Source: Citrus sinensis (lineage: Eukaryota; Streptophyta; Magnoliopsida; Sapindales; Rutaceae). Taken from it: a stretch of 64,000 nucleotides of DNA. The notes under the pieces are model-generated. The model was not told where the DNA came from. It did no database searches and was given only the letters and a program-made list of their open reading frames with translations. Location of the stretch: positions 36,233,001-36,297,000 of the forward strand of contig NC_068560.1 in assembly GCF_022201045.2 (NCBI RefSeq), read 5' to 3'. This document shows positions 1-12,495 of this stretch, piece by piece. How positions within the stretch are numbered: position 1 is the stretch's first letter; every line of letters begins with the position of its first letter. The translations under genes were made by a program, and so were the position numbers.

Positions 1-823
1 TTTTTTTTCAAACGGGTCCCACTTCCCGCGGAGAGTTGCATGTGGGTTTGTGACCCTAGTGTCGCCGGACGCCCCAGCCAATCTGACACCTCTACCCTCT
101 CAATTATAGTCCATATTCCTTTCCCCCTTCCTTATTACTCACGTCACGAGACCATTTTAGTTTCTGAAATTTTTCAATTTTTTATTTTTTTTGGTTGGGA
201 ATTTTCATTGGCAGTTCGCACGTGTACAGCTCCATACCTAAATGGCAACGTGGTAAAATGCTGCGTGCACTCAAGCCTATACTAAAGTTTAGAGAATCTT
301 CTGTTCTTGCCCATTTAAAATGAGTCATTTATCTGTGACTTATTAGACTAGAGCTGGCATGGCAATTGGTCGGTCTAGGCGGATTTAAATTAAAGCTAGT
401 TAAAAGAAGAATTTAGTAATAGAGCTGTCGTGTAAAAAATCTAATGTTTCATGCTACGTGCGAATTAGTATTATTAATTAAGGGAAATTTAAGGAGGTTT
501 GTTTGCATGATGTCAATCCCAAAACCAAATGTATGTTAGGTTTTCTCACCCCAAAAGGAAAAAAAAAAATTGTTGAATAAGAATTAATGTGTATGTGTAT
601 AGCGTACATGCCATGCCTGCATGGATGGCAGTGACTACTAATAAGTATAGGTATAGGTTTGAACAGAGATATCTTGGCCTGCCAGTAATCCTCATTCATG
701 AAATAAAATGAGGGAATATTCTAATTAAAGAGAAGCTAAGATTGATAAATAAAATAAAATATTTAAGATGTAATAGAAACAAAAAGAGTAGGGGAATTTA
801 AATGGGTCGCGATCCATCAACAT

Positions 824-871
<48 letters not shown>

Positions 872-1015
872 CGGTTTCGTTCCAAATATTCCATTGAACA
901 GTGCCCCGTTTGGCGTTTAATTATGTCTCGAATTCCAACCATTCCCTGCTGCATAAACCTCCATTATATCCCTGTATCCAGCACCAGCAACCCTCCTTTT
1001 TCATTCATTCTTCGT
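1..1015. other. Intergenic, upstream of the KANADI gene
   Basis: No gene is recognisable. The stretch is AT-rich with homopolymer T and A runs. A G-box core CACGTG lies at 219-224 and a long GA repeat at 827-869. It probably holds the distal promoter of the KANADI gene that follows, but no specific element can be proved by eye. Confidence 0.5.
827..869. repeat. (GA)n microsatellite
   Basis: About 21 uninterrupted AG units, roughly 190 bp upstream of a likely TATA box. GA/CT tracts are common in plant promoters and can bind BPC-type GAGA factors. That role is an inference here. Confidence 0.9.
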
Positions 1016-1023
1016 TATAAATA
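1016..1023 (+). promoter_or_regulatory. Probable TATA box of the KANADI gene
   Basis: A TATAAATA octamer lies about 490 bp before the start codon. The stretch between them (about 1045-1508) is strongly pyrimidine-rich with CTCTC and TTTCC runs, as expected for a long plant 5' leader. If this box is used, the 5' UTR is about 460 nt. Confidence 0.45.
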
Positions 1024-1508
1024 TTTTAAGTCAAAAAAATTGAAGAAAAGAAAGAAAAGAGAGCTCTCTGGTCCTCTCCCAGGAGAAAGGTGATCTGATT
1101 CCTTTGCGTCCTTAAATACACAACTTCCCCTTTTCACTAACTTTTCCTTTAAACTATCACCCCCAGAAAAACTCACTTACTTTCCCTTTTGCTTTCATAA
1201 TTTAATAATCTGACTAATAGTCTTCCTCTGCAATTCCTTTACCCCCTCCCCTTTTCCTCTGATCTTTCTCTCAACCCTAGGGCTAGGAAGCCTACTAAAA
1301 GCCTTCCTATTCACTCACCTTCAACACATTACAAATCATAAGGCACTCATGATATAATCACAACCACTCTTTTCAGCTCTCCTTTCAAAGTTTTCTTTCA
1401 CCTTTTTGTTTCCTTATTTATTCTTGTCAAACATCTTCCACCATTTCAAACTTCTCTCCTTTTCTTGTCAATATTTACTTAGATCCTTCTTACTACCATC
1501 CTCACCTA

Positions 1509-4500
1509 ATGTTCTCAAGCATGAACCCCTTAATTAGAACTGCTTCTTTATCACCCATGCCTGATCTTTCCTTGCAGATCAGCCCGCCATCTGCTTCAGA
1601 TTGTGAAGCTAATAATAATAAGGAAGTTCGGTTTGATGGGTTAGTGAGAAATAGTTATGCATTCTACAGTGATGGGGGCTCCACCACCGACTCCGCTAGC
1701 AGCGGAAGCGATTTAAGCCATGAGAATCGCTTTTATAACCCTGCAGAGAGGAGTTACAATCTTGGCCCCAGTGAGCCCATGTTGAGTCTTGGGTTTGAAA
1801 TGGCAGATTTATGCCCACCTCCACCACAGCAACTGCCGAGAACAATTAATCATCACCAGCAATACCAGCCTCAAATCCATGGCCATGAGTTCAAGAGGAA
1901 TGCAAGGATGATTAGTGGAGTCAAGAGAAGCGTCAGAGCTCCCAGAATGAGATGGACAACAACTCTTCATGCCCATTTTGTTCATGCAGTCCAGCTTCTT
2001 GGCGGCCATGAAAGTAATTAATAAAAATACAAATTTCCCACCGATTTGTTCTGTATCTCACGCTTAATTATTTTTGAGTTGATCATATATTAGTTTGACT
2101 GAACCGAGAAACTAAGTTTTTCTTTTTCTTTTTCCCTTTTGTACTGGAAAATGTCGCAGGAGCAACTCCAAAATCCGTCTTAGAGTTGATGAATGTGAAG
2201 GATCTAACCCTAGCTCACGTGAAGAGTCACTTGCAGGTGGGGTAACTGTTTACAGTCTTCATGGCTTTAAACTTATGTATGGTTAGATTTTATTATGATT
2301 CTCCTTCTCATAGTTGTTAATATATTGCACCTTTTATCGTATTCTAATTTTGTATTTGCTATGATTCATTTGTAATGGTTGGTTGAGAACAAAGGGATAA
2401 GGACAAAATGGCATCTAGATTGTAATCTAAAGCTACATGGACTTTTTTCTCATTTTTCTTTTTTTCTTTTTTTCTGTGGGTGTTCATGCAGATGTATAGA
2501 ACAGTGAAGAGCACCGACAAAGGATCAGGTAAATTGGATTGTCCCTCAAACAACCCCAAATGTTATTTGATCTCTACAATTATTCTTTTTTTTTGGGGGC
2601 TTGGTGATCCCATGGTGTGACAGAAAATCTCCATTATTTGATCCACTGTTCCCCAACTGATGCAAAATGATTTTGGGATTGGACTGACTTCAGTCCATGT
2701 GATGAATTATTCGCTCGGTGTCTGATAAAGCTAGAGCATTAACTCTATGCATGTATAATGCATAATTACATTGCAGGTCAAGGCCAGACAGATATGGGAT
2801 TAAACCAACGGACAGGGGTTGTTGATCTGGAAGGAGGATTATCTTGTGCAAAATCTGATACCAATTCTTCTCTTCACCCAACACCATCATCACCACAAGC
2901 AACATCACAACAGAAACGCCAAAGGTTAGTGCTGTATTTTTTTCTTTTACATTGGAGCCCATTAACTCAATGTGAACATACATATATACATGCACGCATG
3001 TACACAATAGCCTTGGTTGCGAATTTTTTGGTCATACACTGTGTTTGTCTCTGTCTGTACTCGTGGTGTAGACAAATGGATTTTATTAATCTAGGTATGA
3101 AGTTGGATTTTGATGAACACTAACCTAGGGTTTGTAGATCCATTGAAAAGTTGACGAGTGTGGCCTCGGTAGTAACAGTTTCCACTCGCGGCCCATATCA
3201 CATCCATTAGATGGTGAACGTGTTGATCCCAAATTCTCAATATTATATTTATTTGCCACAAAAGTCAAGGGTTTTGTTCAAATCTCAAAGTCGTTGTAAT
3301 CTCAACGGGTAAGTTTTTCGCGCCTTCATAAATCATGGCAGGCTAGATAGGCTCCCTGGAATCAGATATGTCCTTTGCCCGGTCTAGTAATTAATGTTTT
3401 GTTGGATGAATTTTGTTGACTTCAGCCACTACTGTGGAAGATTCAGTTTTAATTTGTGTTCCAAAAGGTATACTTAGAGTACTGATCCAAGCACTCTATT
3501 CATGAACGTTAAGTCCCAAAATAGATGTGCGCATTTAGTATACCGAACCTCATGCTGCATGACATTTCACGCCCTTTGCCTTGCCGAATGATGCACATAT
3601 TATACCCAAATCTGATATTATAGCACACCAAGATCTTAATGAAGTATATCCTCTCACTAGATCAGCATCAAGTTCTCAATGATCTGCTTTTCGATGTTTA
3701 TATTCAACCCTAGATGTTAAAAATATATCTGTTCAAAAAACAAAAACAAAAACTACAAGTGTTAATCACTGTCCGTGGAGGAGTTTAAATCCCGATGTGC
3801 ATATGCAAAGGAGTTTTTATTTTTAATATTTAATTGATCCAACCTATTCTATTGAGGCCTAAATGTACAGATGGACTTGAAGCTACCTTAGATAGGTCAT
3901 AATTTCTCACTGTAACAGCAATAAATGATAATATAATACCTGCAAATTCCTGTATAATTTTATAGTTACGACTTACGAGAAAAACAAAACCATATATTAG
4001 TCAGCATTGATGCCCCAATTTATTACAATACTATAACACGTTGAAGTTTTGCCCATAGAATTCTACAATCGATCAAGGCATCAATTACCTTAAAGTTACT
4101 TTTGATTTACACTACTAAGTGCTAATAATTTGCTGCAATCTGTCCTTTTTTTTGGGGTAAATTATGAACAGAGGCTCATTGCCATCAATGGAGACAAACA
4201 ACAGGAGCATATCAAACTCTGGAAATGCAATGACATATTCCCATTTCAAGGCAAATGACACGAAGGTAAGATTATGTGAATTTGACCCCCTTGCCCATGT
4301 TGTTGACTTGAATTAATTAATTATAATTAATTTTGCAGCTGTAATTAATTACTGACGTATTTTGAATTTTAATAGGGGGACGGACGCAAGACAGCCGTCC
4401 ATATGTCTGATAATAACAAGGTGGAAGTGGAGAGGTTGGACTCTAGCTCTTTGACAGCTTCTGATGATAAGTTGCTAAATCTTGAGTTCACTCTTGGAAG

Positions 4501-4567
4501 GCCAAGTTGGCAAATGGATTATGCTGATCAATCTTCAAATCATGAGTTAACCCTTCTCCATTGTTAA
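1509..4567 (+). CDS. KAN4: KANADI-type GARP transcription factor, best match KAN4 (ATS)
   Basis: A nuclear DNA-binding factor of the KANADI clade, which specifies abaxial identity; KAN4/ATS acts in ovule integument outgrowth. I read six exons: 1509-2013, 2160-2236, 2492-2528, 2777-2924, 4172-4265 and 4376-4567. All introns are GT..AG and the phases agree, giving 350 aa. The GARP/MYB-like domain spans about residues 144-205, from RAPRMRW through LHAHFVHAVQLLGGHERATP to LAHVKSHLQMYRTVK, and is cut by introns 1 and 2 as in KANADI genes. The N-terminal DLSLQIS and the C-terminal LNLEFTLGRPSW are family motifs. The SDLSHEN segment and the overall length point to KAN4 rather than KAN1-3. The start is the first in-frame ATG after the pyrimidine-rich leader. 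Assignment to KANADI is firm; the exact paralogue is inferred from remembered similarity. Confidence 0.88.
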
Positions 4568-5525
4568 ACATTACCAACCAAGTCCATTAATTAAATATAA
4601 TGCTTTTTCAATTAGTTCCGAATGTGGAGTCTCTAATTTTTCCTAACTTGTTTGAAGCTCTTTGAGTTTTGTCTGCAATCAGATAAACGGTATTGAATGG
4701 AAAGATCTAACTCAAGCTCTTATCTGTTTTTTTTTCTGGAGTCATAAGAGTTCATAGATTTATCTAAATAGTGCAATATCAAAGGTTCCTCATGTATTTT
4801 GATGATGGTTCTGTGGAAAGAAACATACTGCAGTACCCCATTTTGATAACTTTCAGCGATGGTCCAGTAATGGTCCTTGACTAGGGCGCTACGTGACACC
4901 CCGACTGGTCATGAATAATATGGACAGATGGAATAAAACTTTAGTGCGAAATATCTGTGAGTGTTATGTCAATCATATTCACCATTGTTGCTGTGCATAT
5001 CGAGCAAGTGTTCTCCTGCCCTTCTTGACTTTGAGGATATATAGATGATTGTAGGTTTGAATCAGGTTTTTCAATTTACATGTCATCTCTAATTAAGACC
5101 GTATCTAGATGTATTCCATTTTCAAACGATCGATAAGGTTTGAACAGACAGATGCCCCTTTTTTTTTTTTTTTTTGGGATTGGGAACAGACAGATACCTA
5201 CTAAAGGAAATAGTGTATTCGGTATTCCCCATTGGGAATTGGCATATACTTATCATCCATGAAATTTGCCCCTGTTGGGATACCATTCAGGAATTTGCTA
5301 TCTACCGAAAATAATATACCTTTTGGAATTCTTATGAGACTATATAATACTGGAGGGAGTAACTTATTATTACTCAGAGAATTAATATCATGTTATATAT
5401 ATAGAGAAGCCAAATTATATTATATTTTATGCTATAATTTTTTTATATTTTATATTATATTTGTTGCTTTATCTATGGTGTGTGTGTGTGTATAAAATTG
5501 TTAAGCATAGAGAGCCACATTCCAA

Positions 5526-6038
5526 TAGGGATGGCAATGGGATAGGATAGGGTTGGGGAGGCCTACCTCATTCCCCACTCAACTAGAGACTTTAATAAAA
5601 ACATCACCATATTATAGAGTATTTAAATTATTTTAAAAAAAATCAAAAGTTTAAAATAATATCTTGAAGTGATATCAAAATTGAAAAATGCTTCAAGAGA
5701 TTAACACCTTAAGAGAAAAAAGAAAACATAACAATATTTTAGAATTGAATAAGAATTATACTGTAGAGTTTTCTTTTACTTATAGTCTATTTATATTAGG
5801 TAAAAATAAAAAGACAATTTATTAACCAACATCGTATTTGATTTAAAAAAATATTAAAAAATATTTATACATAATGGGGACTGGGGTGGGAGTGGAGTGC
5901 GGAGTACAAAATCAAACCCCACTCGTTAAGAATTTGGTGATTATTTTTCTCATTATTCCCTATCCATTCTTAAAAATTATTTAAAATTCACCTCATTTAG
6001 AGTGAGACCCCAAACCTAGGAGGATTTTGCCATCCCTA
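5526..6038. mobile_element. Non-autonomous hAT-type transposon (MITE), 513 bp
   Basis: The element opens with TAGGGATGGCAA and closes with the inverse TTGCCATCCCTA, a perfect 12-bp terminal inverted repeat of hAT type. The flanking 8-mers, cattccaa (5518-5525) and cgtttcaa (6039-6046), agree at 6 of 8 positions, consistent with an aged 8-bp target-site duplication. The interior is AT-rich with no coding capacity. It shares its termini with the element at 12691-13128. Confidence 0.75.
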
Positions 6039-6599
6039 CGTTTCAAAAATTTGGAGAGTAGAAACTTAGAAATCTACCCCACAATTAATGGGGAGAAATC
6101 TACATTACATAAGAGAAATTACCTGTGGAGGCGTGAACATAGTTACTCATCTTTAGGCTGGCTTACTATGGTCTTTGCGTACACATCATAGCCCTTAATC
6201 CTAAAGCCGCTCCCATAGTTATTGTGAAGGGGCCCTAGGCTGGGCCACAAGATCAATAATCCAACTATATATCAAGCCCAATTGCAGCAAATGCAGCTTC
6301 AGCACAGCTGGCACAGAAAGCGAGAGAGCGAGCTTCTTTTCTACTCATAAATAATTAAAGAGGGATTTTTTTTCGGGCATGTCCAGAAATTCGATCTCAG
6401 TGTTGGAATTGTATTGATAGCAATGTAAGTGTAGCATCATTGTGGATTGTCTCTTAGCGTGGAAAATTGGAAATTGTGTTAATGTCAGAGTAATGGAGCA
6501 CCCTCAGACTCAAGACTCTTGAGCCCAGTTCCTCTGCTATTCATCATCACCGCGTATCTTCTTCTGTTAGATTTTGGGACAAAAATGTATTCCATGTCA

Positions 6600-7090
6600 C
6601 TGAAAAAAGCCTAATAGCGCGTTCCTTTCGACTGCCAAAAAAAGGCAGTCGTATAAAATTGAAATGAAAATAGTTGAATTTTTAAATGTTAATTGGCTGA
6701 TATTGGTTTATTATTTGTTCCATCATATTGCGTTTATACCTCTCCGTAAGACTGCTACCTAAGGATTGACTTAAGAGTTTCTTTACTTTATAATATGTGT
6801 AAATTGTGCTCCCACAGCAAGCTCCCGGAGGCTGGTGTGGTGCCCTTTTTTATTAATTCACCTCCACTTTTTCGCAATATGCCTTTTTGCGACGGCGATA
6901 TTGCGACCATTGTTTCCCTTTATGACGGCGAAAAATGCCGTCGTAAAAAGGTTCTCCGCGACCGGGCATCGCAATTTGTAAAAGGGAAGAAAAAATGAAG
7001 GACTCGATTACTTGTGTTGATGACCAGCCGTCGTATAAGACCTTTCACGACGGTAAACAGCCGTCGGCTTAAGGATCTTTTTTTTTTTTT
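6600..7090. repeat. Cluster of GACGGC/GCCGTC palindromes, possible CACTA-type subterminal repeats
   Basis: Several short inverted repeats share one core. CGACTGCC and GGCAGTCG face each other across A7 (6629-6651). GACGGC and GCCGTC face each other across a 7-base loop (6924-6942). CACGACGG and CCGTCGG pair across a short loop (7046-7067). Further GCGACGG and GCCGTCG copies lie between. Such repeated palindromes are typical of the subterminal regions of plant CACTA transposons. No clear CACTA ends or duplication could be found, so the class is a guess. Confidence 0.35.
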
Positions 7091-8184
7091 TCCCCTTTTA
7101 GTCATCACCTGTCTCCATCTTCATTTCTCCCATGCCCCGACTTCCACTACTTTTCCTGCCAATCGTGTAACAGAAATATCATTTGCTCCCTCTCTTCTAA
7201 AATTTCAAAATTATAATAATAATAATTTACGACGGAAGTTATCAGTGGCAAGGGCCTTGCACTTATTGCTGGAATGGTGCTTATCACGGAGTTGGGGAAA
7301 GTGGCGTGATCAATGTGTCAAACCCAGGTTAGGTTTGACAAACAAGTCTCTGCTTACCTAATAAGTGCCTGAGATAATTTGGAATATATTAAATAATAAA
7401 TATGCAGAAACGGCCTGATTATGCTCTTAGTTCATATTGTTTCTGTTATTCAATAATGATATTTCATTTATTTGAAGATAGTTTTTTACACTTTAGCCAA
7501 CTTGATGGTAGCACTTCACTTCATCATCCTATATTTGATTCTTCATAAAGATAAATTATTTGTTTGAAAATAGAAATATTACTCAGTCGTTTTATTTTTT
7601 TGGAATTTAGTTGATTAAACTGATCTATCCCTCTTCAGGTATGTGATCAGTAACATTGCTAGATTAATTTCAGTTACTGTAGAATCCACACCCTGTATGG
7701 GACAGAGATCCGCAATGTAGCTGGTTCCCACCAGTCAGCATTCTGGTTTCAGGTCAATTAGCGAGGGCCTAGCCAATATGATTTACATTGTTGATTAATA
7801 GTAGTAAGGAAACTGGAGCTAGTTATTCTTCAACAACCATAATGCAAAAACTTGATGAGAATCACAGCTTTTCTAATCCTAATTAGAGAGATAACCCCAG
7901 CAACTTTTTTTTTTTTTTAATTTTATTCTTATTTTATCTTTTTAAGAATGGAAGTCATGATCCAATGTAAGCTATAGCCAGATGAGTACACTGATTTTTT
8001 ATTCTATCTCATAAAAAAAGATGGTGCGTGTCGTATACAATGTTCTCCTCTCGCGCCATTTAAAAAATGCTATTTGAAGGAAATATTAAATAAATAAACA
8101 AAGGTAAGCATGTCTCTTGCTAGATATTGTTAGTTATGGGATGCTTCATGCTGATTTTAGTCATTTTCTTGTTTTGAGTGGTCT

Positions 8185-8192
8185 TATAAATA
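8185..8192 (+). promoter_or_regulatory. TATA box of the first CYP82 gene
   Basis: TATAAATA lies 42 bp before the start codon. This would give a very short 5' leader of about 10-15 nt. Confidence 0.55.
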
Positions 8193-8233
8193 GACTGGAA
8201 TTTCATTTTGTGTTTTCATATCCCTAACAAACA

Positions 8234-10150
8234 ATGGATCTACTTCTCCCCTTAAGTTCCATTTTTGTTGTCTTTTCATTACTGTTATTTCTCTACAATG
8301 CATCCCTTAGAGGGAGAAAGAGTTCTAATGTTAGGAAGACCCAAAAGGCTCCTGAACCAGCTGGTGCATGGCCAATTATTGGCCATCTTCACTTATTAGG
8401 TGGTGGTGATCAGCTCCTCTACCGAACACTTGGAGCAATGGCTGATAAGTGGGGACCTGCATTCAACATTCGCCTTGGCAGTCGCTCTGCTTTTGTAGTT
8501 AGTAGTTGGGAAGTAGTGAAAGAATGCTTCACTATTAACGACAAGGCACTTGCTTCGCGTCCTAAAACAGCAGCTGCAAAGCACATGGGCTACGATTACG
8601 CTGTCTTTGGATTTGCACCTTACACCCCCTTCTGGCGTGAGATGCGGAAAATTGCAACACTTGAACTTCTTTCAAACCGCCGGCTTGAGGCACTCAAGCA
8701 TGTTCGGATTTCTGAAGTTGATATGGGCCTAAGGGATCTATACGGTTTATGGGCTAAGAATGACTCGCGCCCTGTGCTTGTTGAACTTAAGAAGTGGCTA
8801 GAGGATATGACATTGAATATGGTTGTTAGAATGGTGGCTGGAAAACGTTATTTTGGTGCTTCTGCCACCTGTGATGATAGCGAAGCCAGACAGTGCCAGA
8901 AGGCAATCAATCAGTTCTTTCATCTGATTGGCATTTTCACAGTTTCAGATGCACTTCCATTCTTTTGGTGGTTGGATTGGCAGGGCCATGAAATGGCAAT
9001 GAAGAAGACAGCCAAGGAATTGGATGCTATACTTGAGGGCTGGCTGGAGGAGCATCGCCAAAGAAGAGTTTCTGGTGGGATCGAGAGTGAGAGTGAGCAG
9101 GACTTCATCGATGTCATGCTGTCTCTGCAGGAGGAAGGACACTTGTCACAGTTTCAGCATAGTGCAGATATTAGCATCAAGTCTACCTGCCTGGTATGTT
9201 CAATATTCAGATTCCGAGTAACGTTCATTGACAGATCAATGTCTAAGGAAAAAAAAGATATAAAAAAAAAATTGTGACAGTAATGGTTGGTCGGAGCATT
9301 AAAAAATACCAAGTAATGGAATTCACCAAATGTTACGTCAGACAAAGTCTTCTTTTCAGTTATTCACTTTATTTCAGGCATGCCTTCCGATGTCATGACT
9401 TGCTGAATTATGTTCTTGAGACAAAATAAGATCTTCTTATATGAGTCATCAAATTTAATGTTGATGGCTTTATTTATAAGTTTGTGAATTATCATTGTAG
9501 TCATCTGCTGAACTTTTGTGCAGGCACTCATCCTTGGTGGTAGTGATACTACGTCAGGTACCTTGACATGGGCCATCTCTTTACTTCTGAACAACCCCAA
9601 TATGCTGAAGAAGGCACAAGAAGAATTGGACCAACAAATTGGCATGGACCGGCAGGTTGATGATTCGGATATTAAAAACCTTGTGTATCTCCAAGCCATC
9701 ATCAAAGAGACCCTCCGCCTATATCCTGCTGGTCCTCTCTTAGGACCACGGGAAGCAATGGAAGATTGCACGGTCGCTGGCTACCATATCCCAGCTGGTA
9801 CCCGCCTGATCGTAAATGTATGGAAAATTCAAAGGGATCCAAGGGTTTGGAAAAATCCATCTGCTTTCCAACCAGAGAGATTTCTCACAAGCCATACAGA
9901 TGTTGATTTTAGGGGCCAACAATTTGAACTCATTCCTTTTGGTTCTGGCCGACGGTCGTGCCCTGGTGCATCATTTGCTCTCCAAGTCCTTCACCTGACA
10001 CTTGCTCGACTCCTTCATGCATTTGAATTAGCAACCCCGTCGGATCAGCCTGTTGACATGACAGAGAGTCCTGGCTTAACAATTCCTAAGGCCACCCCAT
10101 TGGAGGTCGTCCTTTCTCCTCGCCTCCCTCCCAACCCCTATGGATTTTGA
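8234..10150 (+). CDS. CYP82C: Cytochrome P450, CYP82C-like
   Basis: An ER-anchored, haem-thiolate monooxygenase that would take electrons from NADPH-P450 reductase. Two exons, 8234-9193 and 9524-10150, with a phase-0 GT..AG intron at the position usual in the CYP82/CYP71 clan, give 528 aa. Visible parts: membrane anchor (about residues 4-25), proline-rich hinge with [14 protein letters not shown], the WREMRK C-helix motif, the I-helix oxygen-binding GGSDTT at the start of exon 2, the K-helix KETLRL, the FQPERF motif, and the haem loop [11 protein letters not shown] with its cysteine ligand. The N-terminal third and the FTVSDALP region closely resemble Arabidopsis CYP82C2/C4, which hydroxylate coumarins (xanthotoxin, fraxetin) and indolic nitriles. 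The substrate here is unknown. It is intact and in tandem with a second CYP82 4.2 kb downstream. Confidence 0.9.
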
Positions 10151-10426
10151 CGGTAAATCGAGGCAGTTTTGAGATTTTGCTTATATAAAGCTGCGGAGTT
10201 GGTGAATTTAAAGGGTGCAATAAATTATATGTACTTATTACCAATGGGGGATTTATTTGGAAGCTGTTGGGTTGACAAGTGAATCTAAGCCATAGCCCAT
10301 ATGGTTGAATATGTACTGTTGTCTAGTTGTGTACTGTATTCCGCTGTAGTTCTGCTTCCGAAACTAGCTTTGCTATATAATAACACAGTCTCTGTCCAAA
10401 AAAAAAAGTCTAACTTAAAATTTAAA

Positions 10427-10627
10427 GAGTGATGATACAACCACTAACTCTTATATAAATTTATTTTATATAAATTAATTTGACATTAACTTATTGGTTG
10501 AATTAAAATACAAAATAATAAAAATAAATATATAGATGAAAAGATATTTAATCCAACCAATTTAATCATGTCACATGAGTTTATACAAAAAAAAATTATA
10601 CAAGAGTTTGTAATTATATTATTACTC
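10427..10627. mobile_element. Mutator-type MITE, 201 bp
   Basis: Long terminal inverted repeats run from GAGTGATGATACAACCAC at the left to the inverse of GAGTAATAATATAATTAC at the right, and remain alignable for about 60 bp. Both ends are flanked by the perfect 10-bp duplication AAAATTTAAA (10417-10426 and 10628-10637). Long inverted repeats beginning with G plus a 9-11-bp duplication are the mark of Mutator-like elements. There is no coding capacity. Confidence 0.8.
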
Positions 10628-10788
10628 AAAATTTAAAACTTGATGTACGTGTGTATTTGGTTGTTTCCTTGTGAGTGCATTATTTTTCGTACATCTTCCA
10701 CAATATTGAATCAAATATAACACATTGTTGCCACTAGCCAACGATTACCCTTTCGGGCATCGAATTTGGGAGGAGTAATAATAGGGCT

Positions 10789-10822
10789 ATATTCCCTATG
10801 CATATGAGCGTGTATACGTACA

Positions 10823-10855
<33 letters not shown>

Positions 10856-10896
10856 GTGTGTGTGTGTGTGTGTGTGCACGCTCATGTGCGTAGGGA

Positions 10897-10942
<46 letters not shown>
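10789..10942. repeat. Compound microsatellite inside a 24-bp inverted repeat
   Basis: The arms 10789-10812 and 10877-10900 are inverted copies of each other with two mismatches in 24. The loop between them is (CATA)n then (TG)n, both alternating purine/pyrimidine and partly complementary to each other. The right arm runs straight into (TA)n (10899-10920) and (GA)n (10921-10942). The tract can form a long cruciform and possibly Z-DNA. Confidence 0.85.
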
Positions 10943-10946
10943 TCAT

Positions 10947-11084
10947 TTTCTAGTGAACGCATCATCACTTTATTAAAGTAAGAATATATATTAAAATACA
11001 AGATTTCAATACATTAAGAACTATATTTTTTTATTTGATTGTGGCATCCTTACTTTATTAAAATAAAAATGTTCTCACTAGAGA

Positions 11085-11085
<1 letters not shown>
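10947..11085. mobile_element. Short inverted-repeat element (possible MITE)
   Basis: TTCTAGTGA at the left end is the inverse of TCACTAGAGAA at the right end, and TTTATTAAAGTAAG near the left is inverted as CTTACTTTATTAAA near the right. The intervening centre is AT-rich. No clear target-site duplication was found because both flanks are microsatellites, so the superfamily is open. Confidence 0.45.

Positions 11086-11129
<44 letters not shown>
11085..11129. repeat. (ATT)n microsatellite
   Basis: About 15 ATT units abutting the inverted-repeat element on the left and MITE-like sequence on the right. It may have grown from an AATAAT motif in a transposon end. Confidence 0.9.
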
Positions 11130-12468
11130 TGTATAAATTATTTTTTGTGCAAACTTATATGACATAATATCATTAGTTGAGCGAAAATATAAAATAATAA
11201 AGATAAATTATATGGGCTATGTGGTGGTTTCATTCAACCAACCTTGCTATGCATATTAGTTTGTACAAAAATAATTTGTACAAAAATTTGTATATTTATT
11301 AATTATTGTAATGCAAATTTTAATATATTTGCAAGCGCACAAGTCTATTGAAGTATAAGTTAAGAATAACGAGATTGAACTCAAATAAATTGTCAAATTT
11401 TAAGAAAGCCAAATATGATCTAAGTAAATCATGATCTACCCTAATTGAAAAGAAAATATTTGTTTGATAAAATCTAAATTGAAGATGCAAGAGAATTAAA
11501 GGCGAGAAAATTAACATGTGAATTCAAGAGATTGAATCTATCAGGGTTTCATAATTCATCACTATTCAACTTAACAATAACCTAATTATCAATCAATTCT
11601 CAATTTTAGAGTGACAATTCAAAACTAATCTCTATCTACTCATAGATATAACAATTAAGTTAGTTAAAATTATTTTTATATAGGTCGTTTCTGTACTTAA
11701 TATTGTGATATCTAAGCATTTTATGTAAAAAATATTAAATAATAAAAAGTTAAAGTTTTCCTAAACAATGTTAAATAAATAATTTCATGAAAGACAATGA
11801 ACGAAAAAAAATCATATATAAACTTTATAGATCCAAACATAAGTTTAGTCAAATATTAACCTTAACAATCAATAATACATGGCAAAATTTGTCAAAAGAT
11901 TTTTTAATATATGACCAAATATATGAAATAAAATCTAAAATATTAAAGCATACGTGTAGGGAATCAATTGAATAAAAGTAAATTAATTAAAACAAAAATC
12001 ATCGGAATGCAATCCGAATGTAACCCCATCTGATTAAGTTAGGATCATATTCGGATTGAATGAATATTTTAGATTAATTTAGTTTAAGATCGGATCGGAT
12101 TAAATTCGGATGCCAAAAATCAGCTAAAGTTAGGGGCAACATCGATGTGGTTGCCAATTGCCAAAAAAGGCAAGATTGTCAAGCCAAACTGCGGGCAGAA
12201 GCAGAATAATAAGAGCAATAATGACAACAAAGCATTGATTTCCACCAGGGGTCAGTCCATCAAGTGCAATTGCCATGTTTGGAAAAAGATTCTCCTGTTT
12301 ATCTCCTTCCAAGATCAAGAATCAATCAGTAGAGATCTATGTTCACGAGAACTGAAACAATTAGTCTCCCGTTCTTCCCACAGGCGCAGTATTGGCTGGT
12401 CCGTGGGTTGATGCGAGCTTGTGGGTACCAACTAGGTTTGTGGTTGCGGGTTCGGGAATCTGCCCAGT

Positions 12469-12495
12469 GATGTCGGTGATGTCGGTGATGTCGAT
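12469..12495. repeat. 9-bp tandem repeat, three copies
   Basis: GATGTCGGT occurs twice in tandem and is followed by GATGTCGAT. It lies in a locally GC-richer patch with many GGTTCG and GTGGGT words (12380-12560), which differs from its AT-rich surroundings. No protein is recognised. Confidence 0.75.

Larger units (their letters stand above)
4568..8184. other. Intergenic, transposon-rich, between KANADI and the first CYP82
   Basis: I find no gene in this 3.6-kb stretch. It contains a hAT-type MITE (5526-6038) and a run of short palindromes built on GACGGC/GCCGTC (about 6600-7090). The rest is AT-rich with poly-T runs. The short open frames near 5232, 6795 and 7014 show no recognisable protein and fall in repeat-like DNA. 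Confidence 0.5.

Noticed and set aside
7014..7361. 115-codon frame as a gene
   Set aside because: It begins inside the palindrome cluster, and its translation has poly-Phe from a T run and no domain.
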